Below the pieces are notes generated by a model, which did no database searches, was not told the origin of the DNA, and saw only the letters and a list, made by a program, of their open reading frames with translations. This document shows positions 35,735 through 46,626 of a DNA stretch of 64,000 nt, piece by piece. The stretch is taken from positions 7,931,501-7,995,500 of the forward strand of contig NC_134704.1 of the NCBI RefSeq assembly GCF_043290135.1. The letters run 5' to 3'. This DNA is from Rhipicephalus microplus (Eukaryota > Arthropoda > Arachnida > Ixodida > Ixodidae). Position 1 is the stretch's first letter; every line of letters starts with the position of its first letter. The position numbers were made by a program, and so were the translations under genes.

Positions 35735-36520
35735 AGGGGCAAAGCTCTTTAAAACCGCACCCGTTCGTCCCTCGTAGCTGTTGTAGCATGTAACAGGTAT
35801 AACATTTTGACCTCCAAGGTGGTGCCGGTAAAAGATTTCTTCTGTGCGTTGTTGAACAATAAAAAATAGTGCTCAATGTACATGCCAATGGCTGTTAATG
35901 GGGAATGAGAGACAGGAGCATTCGGCTTTTAGTTAACGCGCACGCTGCGATCCCCATTAGCAGCCATTGGCATGTACATTGAGCACTATCTGACAAGAAA
36001 AGGTTGCTACGTTATACTCGCTGGGCGTAACCTCCTTGGTTTTAGAAAGGTTTAGCGAGCGTTGAGCCGCAGTGCCATGAATACAGGGAACTATTGTATA
36101 CCATGAACTCGAGGTGGTTAAAAGTGGGAAGTAGACCCGAAGCGCAAGCCGTAAGAAAGTGTGCGAGTCACAGCGTGTGCCACCTCTCGTTTAGTCCTTG
36201 GAATATCCGCTGGATGGCGGTGCTTTCATATGAGGAATATATGATGAAAAGATGCGAGATGGTGGTACTTGCAGTGTTGAATAGATGGACGAACGGACAC
36301 ACAGACAGATGCATGGATGCACGCATGAACGGACGCAGGGGCGGCTGCATGGACGAACGCAGGGACGGGTGCACGAACAGACGCACGCACGGACGGGCGG
36401 ATAGACGCATGGACGGTCACACAGACGGACGCATGGACGGACGGAAGCAAGGACGAACGGACGGACGAATGCTTCGCCCCACTCTCCATCATTCACTCCG
36501 TGGATATGCTGTCATTTTTT
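35735..36520 (+). repeat. Family C repeat, copy 2
   Basis: Direct repeat of 32864-33655 over most of its length, starting AGGGGCAAAGCTCTTT. It contains a well-preserved 38-bp hairpin (35867-35904 with 35951-35988), a GGAC-type minisatellite (36287-36470), and the terminus CTTCGCCCCACTCTCCATCA followed by TTCACTCCGTGGATATGCTG. Confidence 0.85.
35867..35988. repeat. 38-bp-arm hairpin inside family C
   Basis: The arms 35867-35904 and 35951-35988 are reverse complements with one mismatch, around a 46-base loop. The arm includes AATGTACATGCCAATGGCTG. Stem size is in the range of small-RNA precursors, but no expression evidence is available. Confidence 0.8.
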
Positions 36521-36679
36521 TTATTCTTCAGTAGTCTGCCTCGACGAATACTTGGTTTACTGAAAGACGCCGTTCGGACGCATGTGCGACCCTTTGATTT
36601 GGAAGCAGTCGAGATTATTCTAAATGAACACGATACTGATATCGCCATTGTGCTACCGAAACATAGTCGAAAGACACAT

Positions 36680-37369
36680 GACGAAAAAAAATTGCCCGCA
36701 GCTTCCCTCGGGGGAACACTGAGGAGGATGCGGACCATATAATTGGTTAACGGGGTGTTAAAGTGCGACTTACTTGGGTCGATGGCTAAATTGGTTAACG
36801 TGGTTGTGAAATGGGGTGTTAAATTGCGACTTACTTGGGTGGATGGCTAAATTGGTTAACGTGGTTGTAGGAGGGGGTGTTAAATGAGTGAACACGTACA
36901 CACGTATGCGAAAGGGCGGCGCTGGTCGAAGGGACGTCGATCATTGTGTTTGTGGATTCGTTGGAATTCATTTCACCGCGACCTTGGACGTCGACGCGCC
37001 GTACAAACCAACCGACGAGCGGCAACTGAGCGAGCGAGCGCCGACCTTGAGTATATATACAGCACGACGGCGCATGCACTGTCAGCTGTTGAATGTTCTC
37101 GAAGCGCGACGCCACATGCGCGTCCACTGGAGAATCAGGAGAATTGTAGATGTCGAACGCGGTGTGTAGAGGAGGAAGGGTGCACAGATGGTGGAGGAGT
37201 GAAGCGCGCGCGGTGTGTAGAGGAGGAAGGGATGCACAGATGGTGGAAGAGTGGGCGACGGCGCGACGGCGCATGCGCGCGCGTCAGTTGTCGAATGTTC
37301 GAGAAGCGGTGCGGACGGCGCGGACGGCGCACTACAAGGCGCGAGTATAAGATGCTCCGCATCTAAAAG
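36680..37369 (-). repeat. Left arm of a 690-bp inverted repeat pair
   Basis: Near-identical reverse complement of 43465-44153, with only a handful of differences seen by eye. The outer end is TTGCCCGCAGCTTCCCTCGG; the inner end is GATGCTCCGCATC, itself palindromic. It contains two 61-bp tandem units (36752-36812, 36813-36873) with a GGTTAACGTGGTTG core, and duplicated segments near 37170-37245. Frames of 147 and 160 codons are shared by the arms; no domain is recognised. Confidence 0.9.
37025..37059 (-). promoter_or_regulatory. TATA box and initiator in the left arm
   Basis: On the minus strand TATATATA (37059-37052) lies 32 bases upstream of the A of an arthropod-type initiator TCAGTT (A at 37027). 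The spacing fits a pol II core promoter. Transcription would run leftward, out of the enclosed interval. Function is inferred. Confidence 0.4.
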
Positions 37370-38075
37370 GGGACGATGATAACCCAGAGCACTTTCACTG
37401 GAAAGACGTGGGGAGTAAATGTAGGTCGGCTAATCGTAGCTTTTCACAATATTCCGGTAAAATTACTTATCACAATAATAAGTGGCACGGTCACATCACT
37501 TAATTACTTAGAGTGTAAGTGGAGTTTGGTTGACCACCTGATAAATATCGGTACGCGATGAAATAGTAATACAATCACTAACGATAGCACGGCAATGTAA
37601 TTCAACGACGATAATTAGCCCAGTTTTCAACCATATACGCGTCTCCAGAAAGGGGGAATGCTAGAACGCTTCTGTCACAGACAAAATGATACCTCCTTGC
37701 AATTATCTATATAAGAAAAATTTTGCAGTTGCCATTGTTTTATTCGTCCATTTGATCAAAATAAAAGCAGTAACAAAAATATACTTGCCTTCAGTGCAGC
37801 CAGAAGATTTGTTGGTGATTGTCGCTTGCACGCGAGAAAAAAAAAGAAAAACACGCACGCTGAAATTCCGCGCGTCCTGCACTCTGCAGTGGTCTCCGCC
37901 GCTCGAGGAAGTCACATTAAACGCGCACTCTAGCAGCGCCGGGCGCGTGAGGTGAGATTCGCTGGTTTCGCTGGGGAGCGTGGCGATTGGGACGGCCGGA
38001 AAGAACCACACCACGTGCCCGCAATCTCGGAGGCCATAATCTAGGATTGACGCGGCAGGATATTTAAGTAAGCTG
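37370..38075. other. Unannotated; no gene recognised
   Basis: AT-rich interval inside the inverted pair. The last part (37960-38075) may belong to the LINE remnant that follows, but its reading frame is too damaged to state this. Confidence 0.35.
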
Positions 38076-38079
38076 GTGC

Positions 38080-38660
38080 GGAACACGACACTCCAGAGGC
38101 GGCAGTCATCACAGTTCGCACATCATCGACAGTATTCTCTCGGCCCAACTCTACGACTGCGGCTACTCTTTGGTCTTTCCAGAGAGGAAGGTACGGTGTT
38201 GTGTCGTCTGCGCCTTGGCGTATGCTTCACCAATGCCTACTCATTTAATATTGGGATGGCCGACAGCGCGGAGTGCAACGAGTGCGCCCTCTATGAGACT
38301 ATCGAAGACCTCTTATGTTACTGCCCGGTGTGCACAAACGAGAGGCTTCAACTGCGCTGTGTTCTGAATCAACTGGACAGAAGTGATTTCACTGTCGTGA
38401 AAGTATTTGGACTATGGCCCTGTCCATCCCAATTTCCAAAGGCAACGAAAGCGCTGTTACGTTTTTTCGAAGACACCGGCCTGTTTCATCGTTTGTGATG
38501 TGACTCTGAACGTGAAACTGTTACGCGTTGGTCCAGCCAGTGACTTTTTTCTCCTCCTCTATGCCTTTCTTTCCCACTCTCCCCTTCTCTAGTGCAGGGT
38601 AGCCTACCAGGGCTCAACCTTGGTTAACCTCCTCGCCTTTCTCTTTATTTTTCTCTCTCT
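38080..38660 (+). pseudogene. LINE ORF2 C-terminus with 3' UTR
   Basis: An open frame to 38498 contains VLCRLRLGVCFTNAYSFNIG, then ECNECALYETIEDLLCYC (C-x2-C...C zinc-like motif with the usual ETIE..LLC core) and ends KATKALLRFFEDTGLFHRL. This is the post-RNase H tail of a common tick LINE group, also seen decayed at 28050-28350. The 3' UTR includes GGTTAACCTCCTCGCC and a CT-rich stretch to about 38660. It is 5'-truncated but unbroken in the retained part, so it is younger than the copy at 27600. Confidence 0.75.
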
Positions 38661-38879
38661 CTTGTTAGGATTGACTTTTTCAAAGCGTGCGGCGTGTTCT
38701 TATCATTAGTGAAATTAAAAGAGAAAGGTCACTTGAACGCATCTCTGAGGAGACTTGCTGCGAGGTCGTGTTGCACCTCCATTCGGAAACATGGCGTCGC
38801 ACGAGTTGGTTGCGTCTGTGCAAGCTGCGTCTCAAGCTCTGCTACCAGTGAGCCATGGCATCCTCACAACGAGCGTGAT

Positions 38880-39305
38880 TTTTCGAAGCTGGCGAAGCAG
38901 ATGGCTTTAAACATTCTTGAAGGGCTTCGCGTCGAGTGCGAGAAGCGTGCAGGTGTGGATTCACGTATCACGAGGACCACAAACGTGACCGAGCTGAGCA
39001 AGCGAACACTGTACTGTATCGGTGGAAAAGAGAGATGGAGGACGCCGGCTAATTCCTACCACCGAAGAAGCGTTCTTGTAGAAAAGCCGTGATCGGGCGA
39101 AAAACCTGGACAATTTTGACCTCAGCGTTTTGCGAAGAGTAGTGCGTAGCTTTTTCAGAAAGGCGAAATTCCAACTATCGCCAAACTGGGGCCGCGTTTA
39201 AAAGAAGACGACACGCTACCAACAACGACGATGATGCAGAGGATGGTGGAAAAGCTTGGCTTCAAGGACAACAAACGATCACGGAAGAGAACGAAACAGT
39301 GAGCA
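38880..39305 (+). pseudogene. Degenerate transposase-like DNA-binding region
   Basis: Pieces in different frames read ALNILEGLRVECEKRAGVDS, TTNVTELSKRTLYCI, then NLDNFDLSVLRRVVRSFF, GEIPTIAKLGPRLKED and a final MVEKLGFKDNKRSRKR. The order resembles the helix-turn-helix plus linker that precedes the DDE domain in a tick-abundant Tc1/mariner/IS630-like family. Frame changes near 39090 and 39150 break it, and no DDE domain follows. Identification is by remembered pattern only. Confidence 0.4.
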
Positions 39306-39860
39306 GTTCAGACACGGGAATTCTCGTAATGAACTCACGTCAATCATTACATTTGTGCGTACAGGTCGGGATCATTAGATACTGTTGTAGTGAGGGTAGA
39401 CAAATAGAAAACAGAGAACTCTCTGCGATTATGGCAAGGAATCGAGGAACTGACTGCCGAGAAGACTGCCGAGAATAAAACTTCAGATGGATTTATTCAA
39501 CCATTTGTTCGTCAATGGACTCAGTGACTGAAGTAAATATTCTTATACACGTTGCAAAAACAATTACGTAAAACTCGAACATGACAACAACTCACAGAAA
39601 CCGATGACGATAACAATAGATAGTAAATAGAAATGGTGGGCCAAGTTTCATTTCAACGCTGATCCTCCCGTCTAAAAATAATCGAAACAGATCAAAGCAC
39701 TTACGACTTTCTTGTAGAGATCAGTGGATCAAAAAGGTACCAATCGCCATCTGCTACAAAAATTAAAAGATTATCAGTACAGTAAACCTACTTCTACAGA
39801 GATGGGGCCACCTGTCAACTTAACGGACGTGACAGGCTCGTAGAAACACACTTATGAGGT
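39306..39860. other. Unannotated; no gene recognised
   Basis: AT-rich; no supported exon or named repeat. Confidence 0.4.
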
Positions 39861-40098
39861 AATTGATTGATTGATACGTGGGGTTTATTGTCCCAAATCA
39901 CCATATGATTATGAGAGACGCCGTAGTGGAGGGCTCCGGAAATTTATACCACCCGGGGTTCTTAAACGTGTACCCAAATCTGGGCACACGGGCCTACAGC
40001 ATTTTCGCCTCCCTCTAAAATGCAGCCGCCACAGCCGGGATTAGACCACGTGACCTGCGGGTCGGCAGCCGAGTACCTTAGCCACTAGAGTGACTAGA
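39861..40098 (-). repeat. Ruka SINE, interrupted near its 5' end by a MITE
   Basis: Starts TTGATTGATTGATACGTGGG and reaches the head GAGTACCTTAGCCACTAG. The last ~16 bp of the head (CCACCGTGGCGGGGCC) lie at 40551-40567 beyond a 447-bp insertion. Confidence 0.85.
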
Positions 40099-40545
40099 CC
40101 ATAGAGTTTCCTAAAATAACTAGAGGGGACTGTGTCACTGCGATCGTTCAGCGACCATGGGAACGATGGGTATAGTACACACATTGCCTAGTATTCGTAC
40201 TTGTGGGCGGCGAATCATACTTGCGGCTTCGTTTAGTGCGGTGTTTCGGTTTAGTTTTAAAAGAAAGATTCTACCCTTTTGAACTTCGTGCCCTGATTTG
40301 GAAAGGTAAGTCTAAAAGAATAATGTGGTGGAGCGCAATCACTGAACATTTGCAAATTTTTGTTTCGTGAGAAAACTAGCTCTAAGCCACATGAACACAC
40401 GGGGCCAAAAGCAGGCCAGAAGTACGAAGATTAGACAAATGTGTGTACTACCCATCATTTTCATACTCGCTGGAGCGCCATGCTTTGCAGCTCCCTTAGA
40501 CACTAGCGCCAGAGTTCCCTCTAGTGTATACTGGGAAACTATGGG
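40099..40545. mobile_element. 447-bp MITE inserted in a Ruka SINE
   Basis: Ends CCATAGAGTTTCCTA and GGGAAACTATGGG, with inner matching blocks CTAGAGGGGACT and AGTTCCCTCTAG, form ~30-bp imperfect TIRs. CTAGA flanks both sides (40094-40098, 40546-40550). No transposase. The interrupted SINE gives direct proof of insertion. Confidence 0.75.
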
Positions 40546-40840
40546 CTAGACCACCGTGGCGGGGCCACTTGTGAAGTGCGCTCTGTCATGATTGTATGAG
40601 AGCACCCGTACCTTCCACACCGCTGTCAACAGCTTGTGAAACTAACTATAGATGCGAAACAGCTTATGAAGGAGGCCTGTTCTCTACCACGCTGAACCAC
40701 TTTGTTTTTATTAAATGTATCTCTCTATCGCGCCGTAGGCGCCGCAAGTACTCGGAACGCGCACTAGGTAGCTCTGCGGTCGAGCGCTGGTTCCGCTCAA
40801 CTCCGGCGCGTTTTTTGGTATAAATGTAATGCGGACTGCT

Positions 40841-40885
40841 AGCGCGGCGGTATATATATATATATATATATATATATACCGCCTT
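40841..40885. repeat. (TA)14 tract within a GGCGG/CCGCC palindrome
   Basis: Twenty-eight bases of TA (40851-40878) are bracketed by GCGGCGG and CCGCC, so the whole is self-complementary. Confidence 0.9.
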
Positions 40886-40889
40886 GGAA

Positions 40890-41760
40890 TACGCCTTGGA
40901 ATATACGTACCTTGGAAATCGATATTACGCGAAGCATGTGGATGGAACACGGCATGCTGTGTTGTAAATTTCTTATTGAGCGAAACGTTACGGAGCGGCG
41001 CTAAAGAAATGTGGAAATGCAGGCACAGTCGCACGGTAAACAACCGCATATGTTTCACATAACCAGTTGTGTAGGGTTGCGTAACGATGCCAATAGCAAC
41101 ATGGATATTATCAAAACTAGAAGCGGTAAGCTGATATGAAGCACTGCTGCTGGCGAGGGCGGTAGCACTCATCACTGCTATATAAATCAAGTTCAGCGGA
41201 AGGGGCCTAACAGCAATTGACGTTCGTGACGGCACGGCAATGTAATAGGAGATATCTAATATATATATTATGGGATAGCCAGCACAGCCACCACAATGAA
41301 TACGCCTGATGGACCTTAGGGTCTACTTGAAAAGTACCGAGACCTGGCGCGGCTCTGTGGTAGAATACTTCATCGCCACGCATAATGCTGGGATTTGATT
41401 TTTGCTAGGACCCTGACATTTATTCTTTGCATTCATTGAGTTAACGCTGCCAGCTTTTTCTTAACCCTTACGCGTTAAAATTACTGATGTCTGTTCTCGC
41501 TGTTCATACGTAGATACAAGCTCCATCACCTGCAGTGCCACATACCCGCCTACCTGTGGCACGTAGCCGCCCGCGGGTATGTGCCGCAGGCTTGGCTGAA
41601 AGGGTTTGATGACTTACGTACACATTAGGATTGTGACATCATCGATGTCATCAGTCACCAGCGAGTCATAATCGCGAAACAATTTTACCGCCCCTCCCCA
41701 CTTTTACAAATTTTGGTTTATATCGAGTCAAGGCGGTAATCCCGAGAGCACCCAGACGTA
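40890..41760 (-). repeat. Family B repeat, near-complete reverse copy
   Basis: Runs from TACCTTGGAAATCGATATTA through GTAAGCTGATATG to a tRNA-like segment at 41345-41415 (GCGCGGCTCTGTGGTAGAA A-box-like; GGGATTTGATTTTTG weak B-box-like), then TTTGCATTCATTGAGTTAAC, and ends GAGAGCACCCAGACGTAGG next to a GATA tract. Confidence 0.65.
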
Positions 41761-41763
41761 GGC

Positions 41764-41919
<156 letters not shown>

Positions 41920-41990
41920 CCATTAAGCAAATAAACACAATAAACGCGTTTACTCTTATATCTCTCTCACACACAGAGTAGTACCACGAA

Positions 41991-43270
41991 TGCCAATGAA
42001 GATATGGTAGGTAGGTAAAAACACTTATTAAAGTCAATGGATCAGCAGACGTTGTAGCTTGAAGTTGATTATGTAGGAAGCGCAAGCAGGAACGTTTACG
42101 GTAATGAATAAATAGCACCTCTTTACAGAACTCCAAGTCGACCGATGGCTGCTTCGCATTCGACGCAGGGTTTCTGTTACGGGGAGATGTGTGCAATGTG
42201 TTTTTTTCGATGTTTTTCACAGGAAGTTCCAGTGGGACGTAATACACGGCGGCATTCCCCGCGTGCCATGCGCCATCGATATCGCAGGGTAGGAGCCTTC
42301 AATAACGGTTAATAATGTTTCATAATAAGTGTTTTTTTTTTTAGATTCTTGAAAATCAGTAAGCCATAATCTGTCACGTCCAACAAGTTCTTATTTTTGT
42401 AAACAACCATACTCAAGCTAATTATTATTCATTTAAATGTATACCTTTAGGTGCGGCAAGGTATTTCCGCCTCAACGTAAAGTTCGTGCGCAAAGACGAC
42501 AGGTGCCTGAATGTCAGTGAATTTCACAAAAGTTCTGCACTCTGTAAAAGAAAAAAAACACACAAAAAATGCGGCTGATTCCTCTGCCTAGGAATGCGTA
42601 AAACACGAAAGTTAGACATGTCTTCACAGAGGTAGTTGAACTTCTATTGTGCAATGTTTCACCACAAGGTCAAAGAAACCAATGCTACAGCAACACATTG
42701 CATAGTCATGCGGGGAACTGCAGCCCGTAGATCAAGCAATAAGCACGCACAAAGTGAGCATACAAAGGACGAGCGCGGGCTGACAACGCTCACAGTTCGG
42801 CACTGAAAGCGCGCTATACAGGTGGTATTCACCTCCGAGCAACCCTGTGCTCTCGTAGCCTTCGCCTCAGCATATCCGCACAGCATGTGGGTAATGCGGG
42901 TAAGGCTCCACTTCGATGCCGCATGCGGCTTGAATGTTCATCGAGACTGAATGTCCAACAAGATGGAATCTCCGATAGTAGACATTCGGGATCGTTGGAC
43001 CAACAGGCTCTTTGGACATTCAGGCGCAGTTAGACATTCCGTCTGGTTAGACACTCGGTCACTCTGCGGTCACGTGACCCATTTAACATTCCATCTCGGT
43101 CGGAAAACGAGTTTTTCCAGTCTCTGGAACCGAAATGTTCTGGCTCGCTCGGAGTTGTTTCAGCCTGTAAGGTTCTAGCTTGTGAAACCCAAGAATTTAA
43201 TTTAAAACAAAAATTTACCCCGAAACTTTTTTGACTAACATTATTTAAAAGGAATTGGGATATTGATGTC
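41991..43270. other. Unannotated; no gene recognised
   Basis: No supported exon. The segment 42940-43090 repeatedly uses GACATTC and TGTCCAA variants, which gives a weakly repetitive look without a clear unit. Confidence 0.4.
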
Positions 43271-43274
43271 GAGA

Positions 43275-43345
43275 TGTTGGTGGGATGTGAACCCACAACT
43301 TTCCAATTGCGTGTCTGATGTTCTAATGAAGCTTCGACGGAAGGC
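43275..43345 (-). repeat. tRNA-like fragment, probably a SINE head
   Basis: On the minus strand: CATTAGAACATCAGACACGC then AATTGGAAAGTTGTGGGTTC, the order of a tRNA D-arm end, anticodon arm and B box (GGGTTCACATCCC). The acceptor stem does not close, so it is not called a tRNA gene. Confidence 0.45.
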
Positions 43346-43464
43346 GCTCCCGGGTGCACTTGGTTGGCCATTTATTCGAGTTTGATCCCTGGGTGTGATA
43401 GCCAGCCGAACTCGTAGCCGTAACCATAAGGTTGTGGGCTGGGATCCTACCGACGAAATAGGTT

Positions 43465-44153
43465 CTTTTAGATGCGGAGCATCTTATACTCGCGCCTTGT
43501 AGTGCGCCGTCCGCGCCGTCCGCACCGCTTCTCGAACATTCGACAGCTGACGCGCGCGCATGCGCCGTCGCGCCGTCGCCCACTCTTCCACCATCTGTGC
43601 ATCCCTTCCTCCTCTACACACCGCGCGCGCTTCACTCCTCCACCATCTGTGCACCCTTCCTCCTCTACACACCGCGTTCGACATCTACAATTCTCCTGAT
43701 TCTCCAGTGGACGCGCATGTGGCGTCGCGCTTCGAGAACATTCAACAGCTGACAGTGCATGCGCCGTCGTGCTGTATATATACTCAAGGTCGGCGCTCGC
43801 TCGCTCAGTTGCCGCTCGTCGGTTGGTTTGTACGGCGCGTCGACGTCCAAGGTCGCGGTGAAATGAATTCCAACGAATCCACAAACACAATGATCGACGT
43901 CCCTTCGACCAGCGCCGCCCTTTCGCATACGTGTGTACGTGTTCACTCATTTAACACCCCCTCCTACAACCACGTTAACCAATTTAGCCATCGACCCAAG
44001 TAAGTCGCAATTTAACACCCCATTTCACAACCACGTTAACCAATTTAGCCATCGACCCAAGTAAGTCGCACTTTAACACCCCGTTAACCAATTATATGGT
44101 CCGCATCCTCCTCAGTGTTCCCCCGAGGGAAGCTGCGGGCAATTTATTTCGTC
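43465..44153 (+). repeat. Right arm of the 690-bp inverted repeat pair
   Basis: Reverse complement of 36680-37369. The inner end is TTTTAGATGCGGAGCATC; the outer end is CCGAGGGAAGCTGCGGGCAA. The 147-codon and 160-codon shadow frames match the left arm almost residue for residue, which implies very high nucleotide identity. The two arms are one base different in length. Confidence 0.9.
43775..43810 (+). promoter_or_regulatory. TATA box and initiator in the right arm
   Basis: TATATATA at 43775-43782 precedes TCAGTT (A at 43807) by 32 bases. The direction is rightward, so the two arms would transcribe away from each other. No supported product is downstream. Confidence 0.4.
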
Positions 44154-44609
44154 CGCTTCAATTATTTCAAAATATATTACAATGATTAGACTTCAGTGTA
44201 GTCACAATGCCACCTGCGTTTGATCTCCCAGATTTCCGCAATGTCAGAGATCAGTGTTCTTGGGAAGAAGTACAGCGCCCACTACGCCATTATTCGTCTA
44301 TAAGCGGATAGGCGACGTGCCCACTAGACACTTGGAAGGTATATTATGTGCACCTTGTTGACGCTGCTTTTAGGCGATGACGATGTAAAATTATGCCTGA
44401 GCGTTTCGCAGAGGCTGTAAATCACGTGCTTGTTGCTCAATTAGTATTGTGTGAAGACTGGTTATTATTTTCCGCCATGGTATATTACATTGGTTAACGC
44501 GATTCCCTGACCTACACGACGCTGTAATTGATATTTTTGCATATAATTCTGAAAGGCCATGGTCAAAAACTGGATAAAAAAAAACAGGTTTAATATTCAT
44601 TCAGTGTTG

Positions 44610-45490
44610 TTTTAAATGCGAATCCTTTCTTTGCGTAGTGCAAGCACTTTTCGCGTCTATCTGCGTGTCTATATATCTAGCTGCTTACGTCCGGGTGCAC
44701 TCGTGGTTACCCCCTTAACTTGGCATGAACCAAAATCAGTATGGGAGGGTAAGATAGTTGGAGGAATATGACGCGCTGGTCAAGACACGAATCCCGTCAC
44801 GTACGTCGTCAAACACGTCCCGGCTGACAGTGGCCCATACCCGCGGGCAGGTTTGTGCCAGAGGTGATTGACAACTAATATCATCCCGCAACGACGGGAA
44901 CAAGCATGGGCGACTTCAACGTTTGAGCGTTAAGAAAAACCTGACATCGGCATCGTTGACACAACGAATGCCAAGAATATATGTCAGGGTCCCGGCAGAA
45001 ATCGAACCCAAGCATTCTGCGTGGCAACCAAGCATTCTACCACCGAGCCACGCCAGAACCCGGAACTGCTTTTCAAATTGAACCTAATGTTCGTGAAACG
45101 TCAGTTGTGGTTGCAGTGCTGCCTATCTGATTCCTTAAAGCTTACATATGTGCTCGTTTCATAGAGACGTCACGTCGGGTTCACGTCATTTGATGTTAGG
45201 TGCCATGCGCTACATAGCAGCGTCCAGGGCTGCTATCCTCTCGAGCACCAGCGTTTCGTATAAGCTTATCGCTTCTGGTTTTGCTAAAACTCATCTTCCT
45301 GTTGGCATCGTTGCGCAAGGGCAAACAACTGGTTATATACACATTTGTAATTCTTCAACGTATGTCTGTACATGCAACATTTATACACATATTTAACGTC
45401 ATTTCATGACGTGTCACTCAATAAATACGTTACAACATAGTCACCTTCCCTCCGCATGCTTCGTATAACGTAGATTCCGAGATACGTGAA
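44610..45490 (+). repeat. Family B repeat, near-complete forward copy
   Basis: Starts TTTAAATGCGAATCCTTTCT (decayed palindromic terminus), then a CTATCTGCGTGTCTATATAT remnant of the TATC tract, CGTCCGGGTGCACTCGTGG, a reversed tRNA-like segment near 44990-45055 (AGAAATCGAACCCAAGCATT, ACCACCGAGCCACGCC), and ends near CGTAGATTCCGAGATACG. It has AATAAA near 45420. The order defines the family. Confidence 0.65.
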
Positions 45491-45985
45491 ATCTGCCAAC
45501 TTTTTTATTTGTTTTCAAGTTTTCGTGTCTAACGGTTACTGGTTAATGTATATCGGGTACGCCACCAGTGGTTTTGGTGACGACCCCGCCACTTCAATGC
45601 AGGAACTGGTGCCCAATAGCTGCACCGTAAAAAAGGAACAAATAAGGCCCCCAATGGTTTATTTGGCCTAATTGGCAGTTGGTTTTCTAAAAAATAAACA
45701 AGTCCCTAGAAGAATTGTCCTTGATCTTTTAGCACTTTCATAGCTAGGGCTTCCATCCGGCGGGCGTGATGCTTTAGGCAGCATCGGAGAGTTTAGTAGT
45801 CACCCGCCATCTCGTGACTCGTGTGAAGATCATGCGTGATGGCACTGGAAAGCAGTCACGGGGACTAAACACCCACAATTATCGCGCAATGTGGGCGAGG
45901 GAACACACTCTCTCTCATAGTTCTTCAGGGGGCGTGATGTTGGTTTACGACAAAAATAAGCACAAACGACAGAGCGTGTACAAAA
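45491..45985. other. Unannotated; no gene recognised
   Basis: Lies between two family B copies in opposite orientation. No exon supported. Confidence 0.35.
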
Positions 45986-46045
45986 ATAAAAACATCCTGC
46001 ATACCTTGGGAATCGATTTTATGCGAAGCATGCGGATGGAAGCTG

Positions 46046-46291
46046 ATTGATTTATTTGTGGGGTTTAACGTCCCAAAACCACCATGAGATTACGAGAGAC
46101 GCCGTAGTGGAGGGCTCCGGAAAATTTCACCGCCTGGGTTTCTTTAACGTGCATCCAAATCTAACCACTTGGGCCTACAGCATTTCCGCCTCTATCGGAT
46201 ATGCAGCCACCGCAGCCGGGAGATTCGATGCCGCGACCTGTGGGTCAGCAGCCGAGTACCTTAGCGACTAGACCACTGCGGCGGGGCGCGA
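46046..46291 (-). repeat. Ruka SINE nested in family B
   Basis: Complete from GGGGTTTAACGTCCCAAAAC to the head CTAGACCACTGCGGCGGGG. ATGGAAGCTG (46036-46045) and ATAGAAGCTG (46292-46301) give a 10-bp duplication with one mismatch. Confidence 0.85.
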
Positions 46292-46375
46292 ATAGAAGCT
46301 GGCTGTGCTGTAAGTTCTTTATTGAGCTACGCTAAAAATATATGTAAAAGTGTTGTACGCACACACATGCGTTGA

Positions 46376-46553
<178 letters not shown>

Positions 46554-46626
46554 TTACGGTTGCGTAATGATGTCAACAGCAACATAATATAGCCACACCA
46601 TATGCGGTAAGCTGATATGTAGTGCC

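Noticed and set aside
43560..44003. 147-codon frame in the right arm (and its twin at 36831-37274) as a protein gene
   Set aside because: It is duplicated simply because the arms are duplicated. It overlaps other long frames on the opposite strand, has low complexity and no domain.
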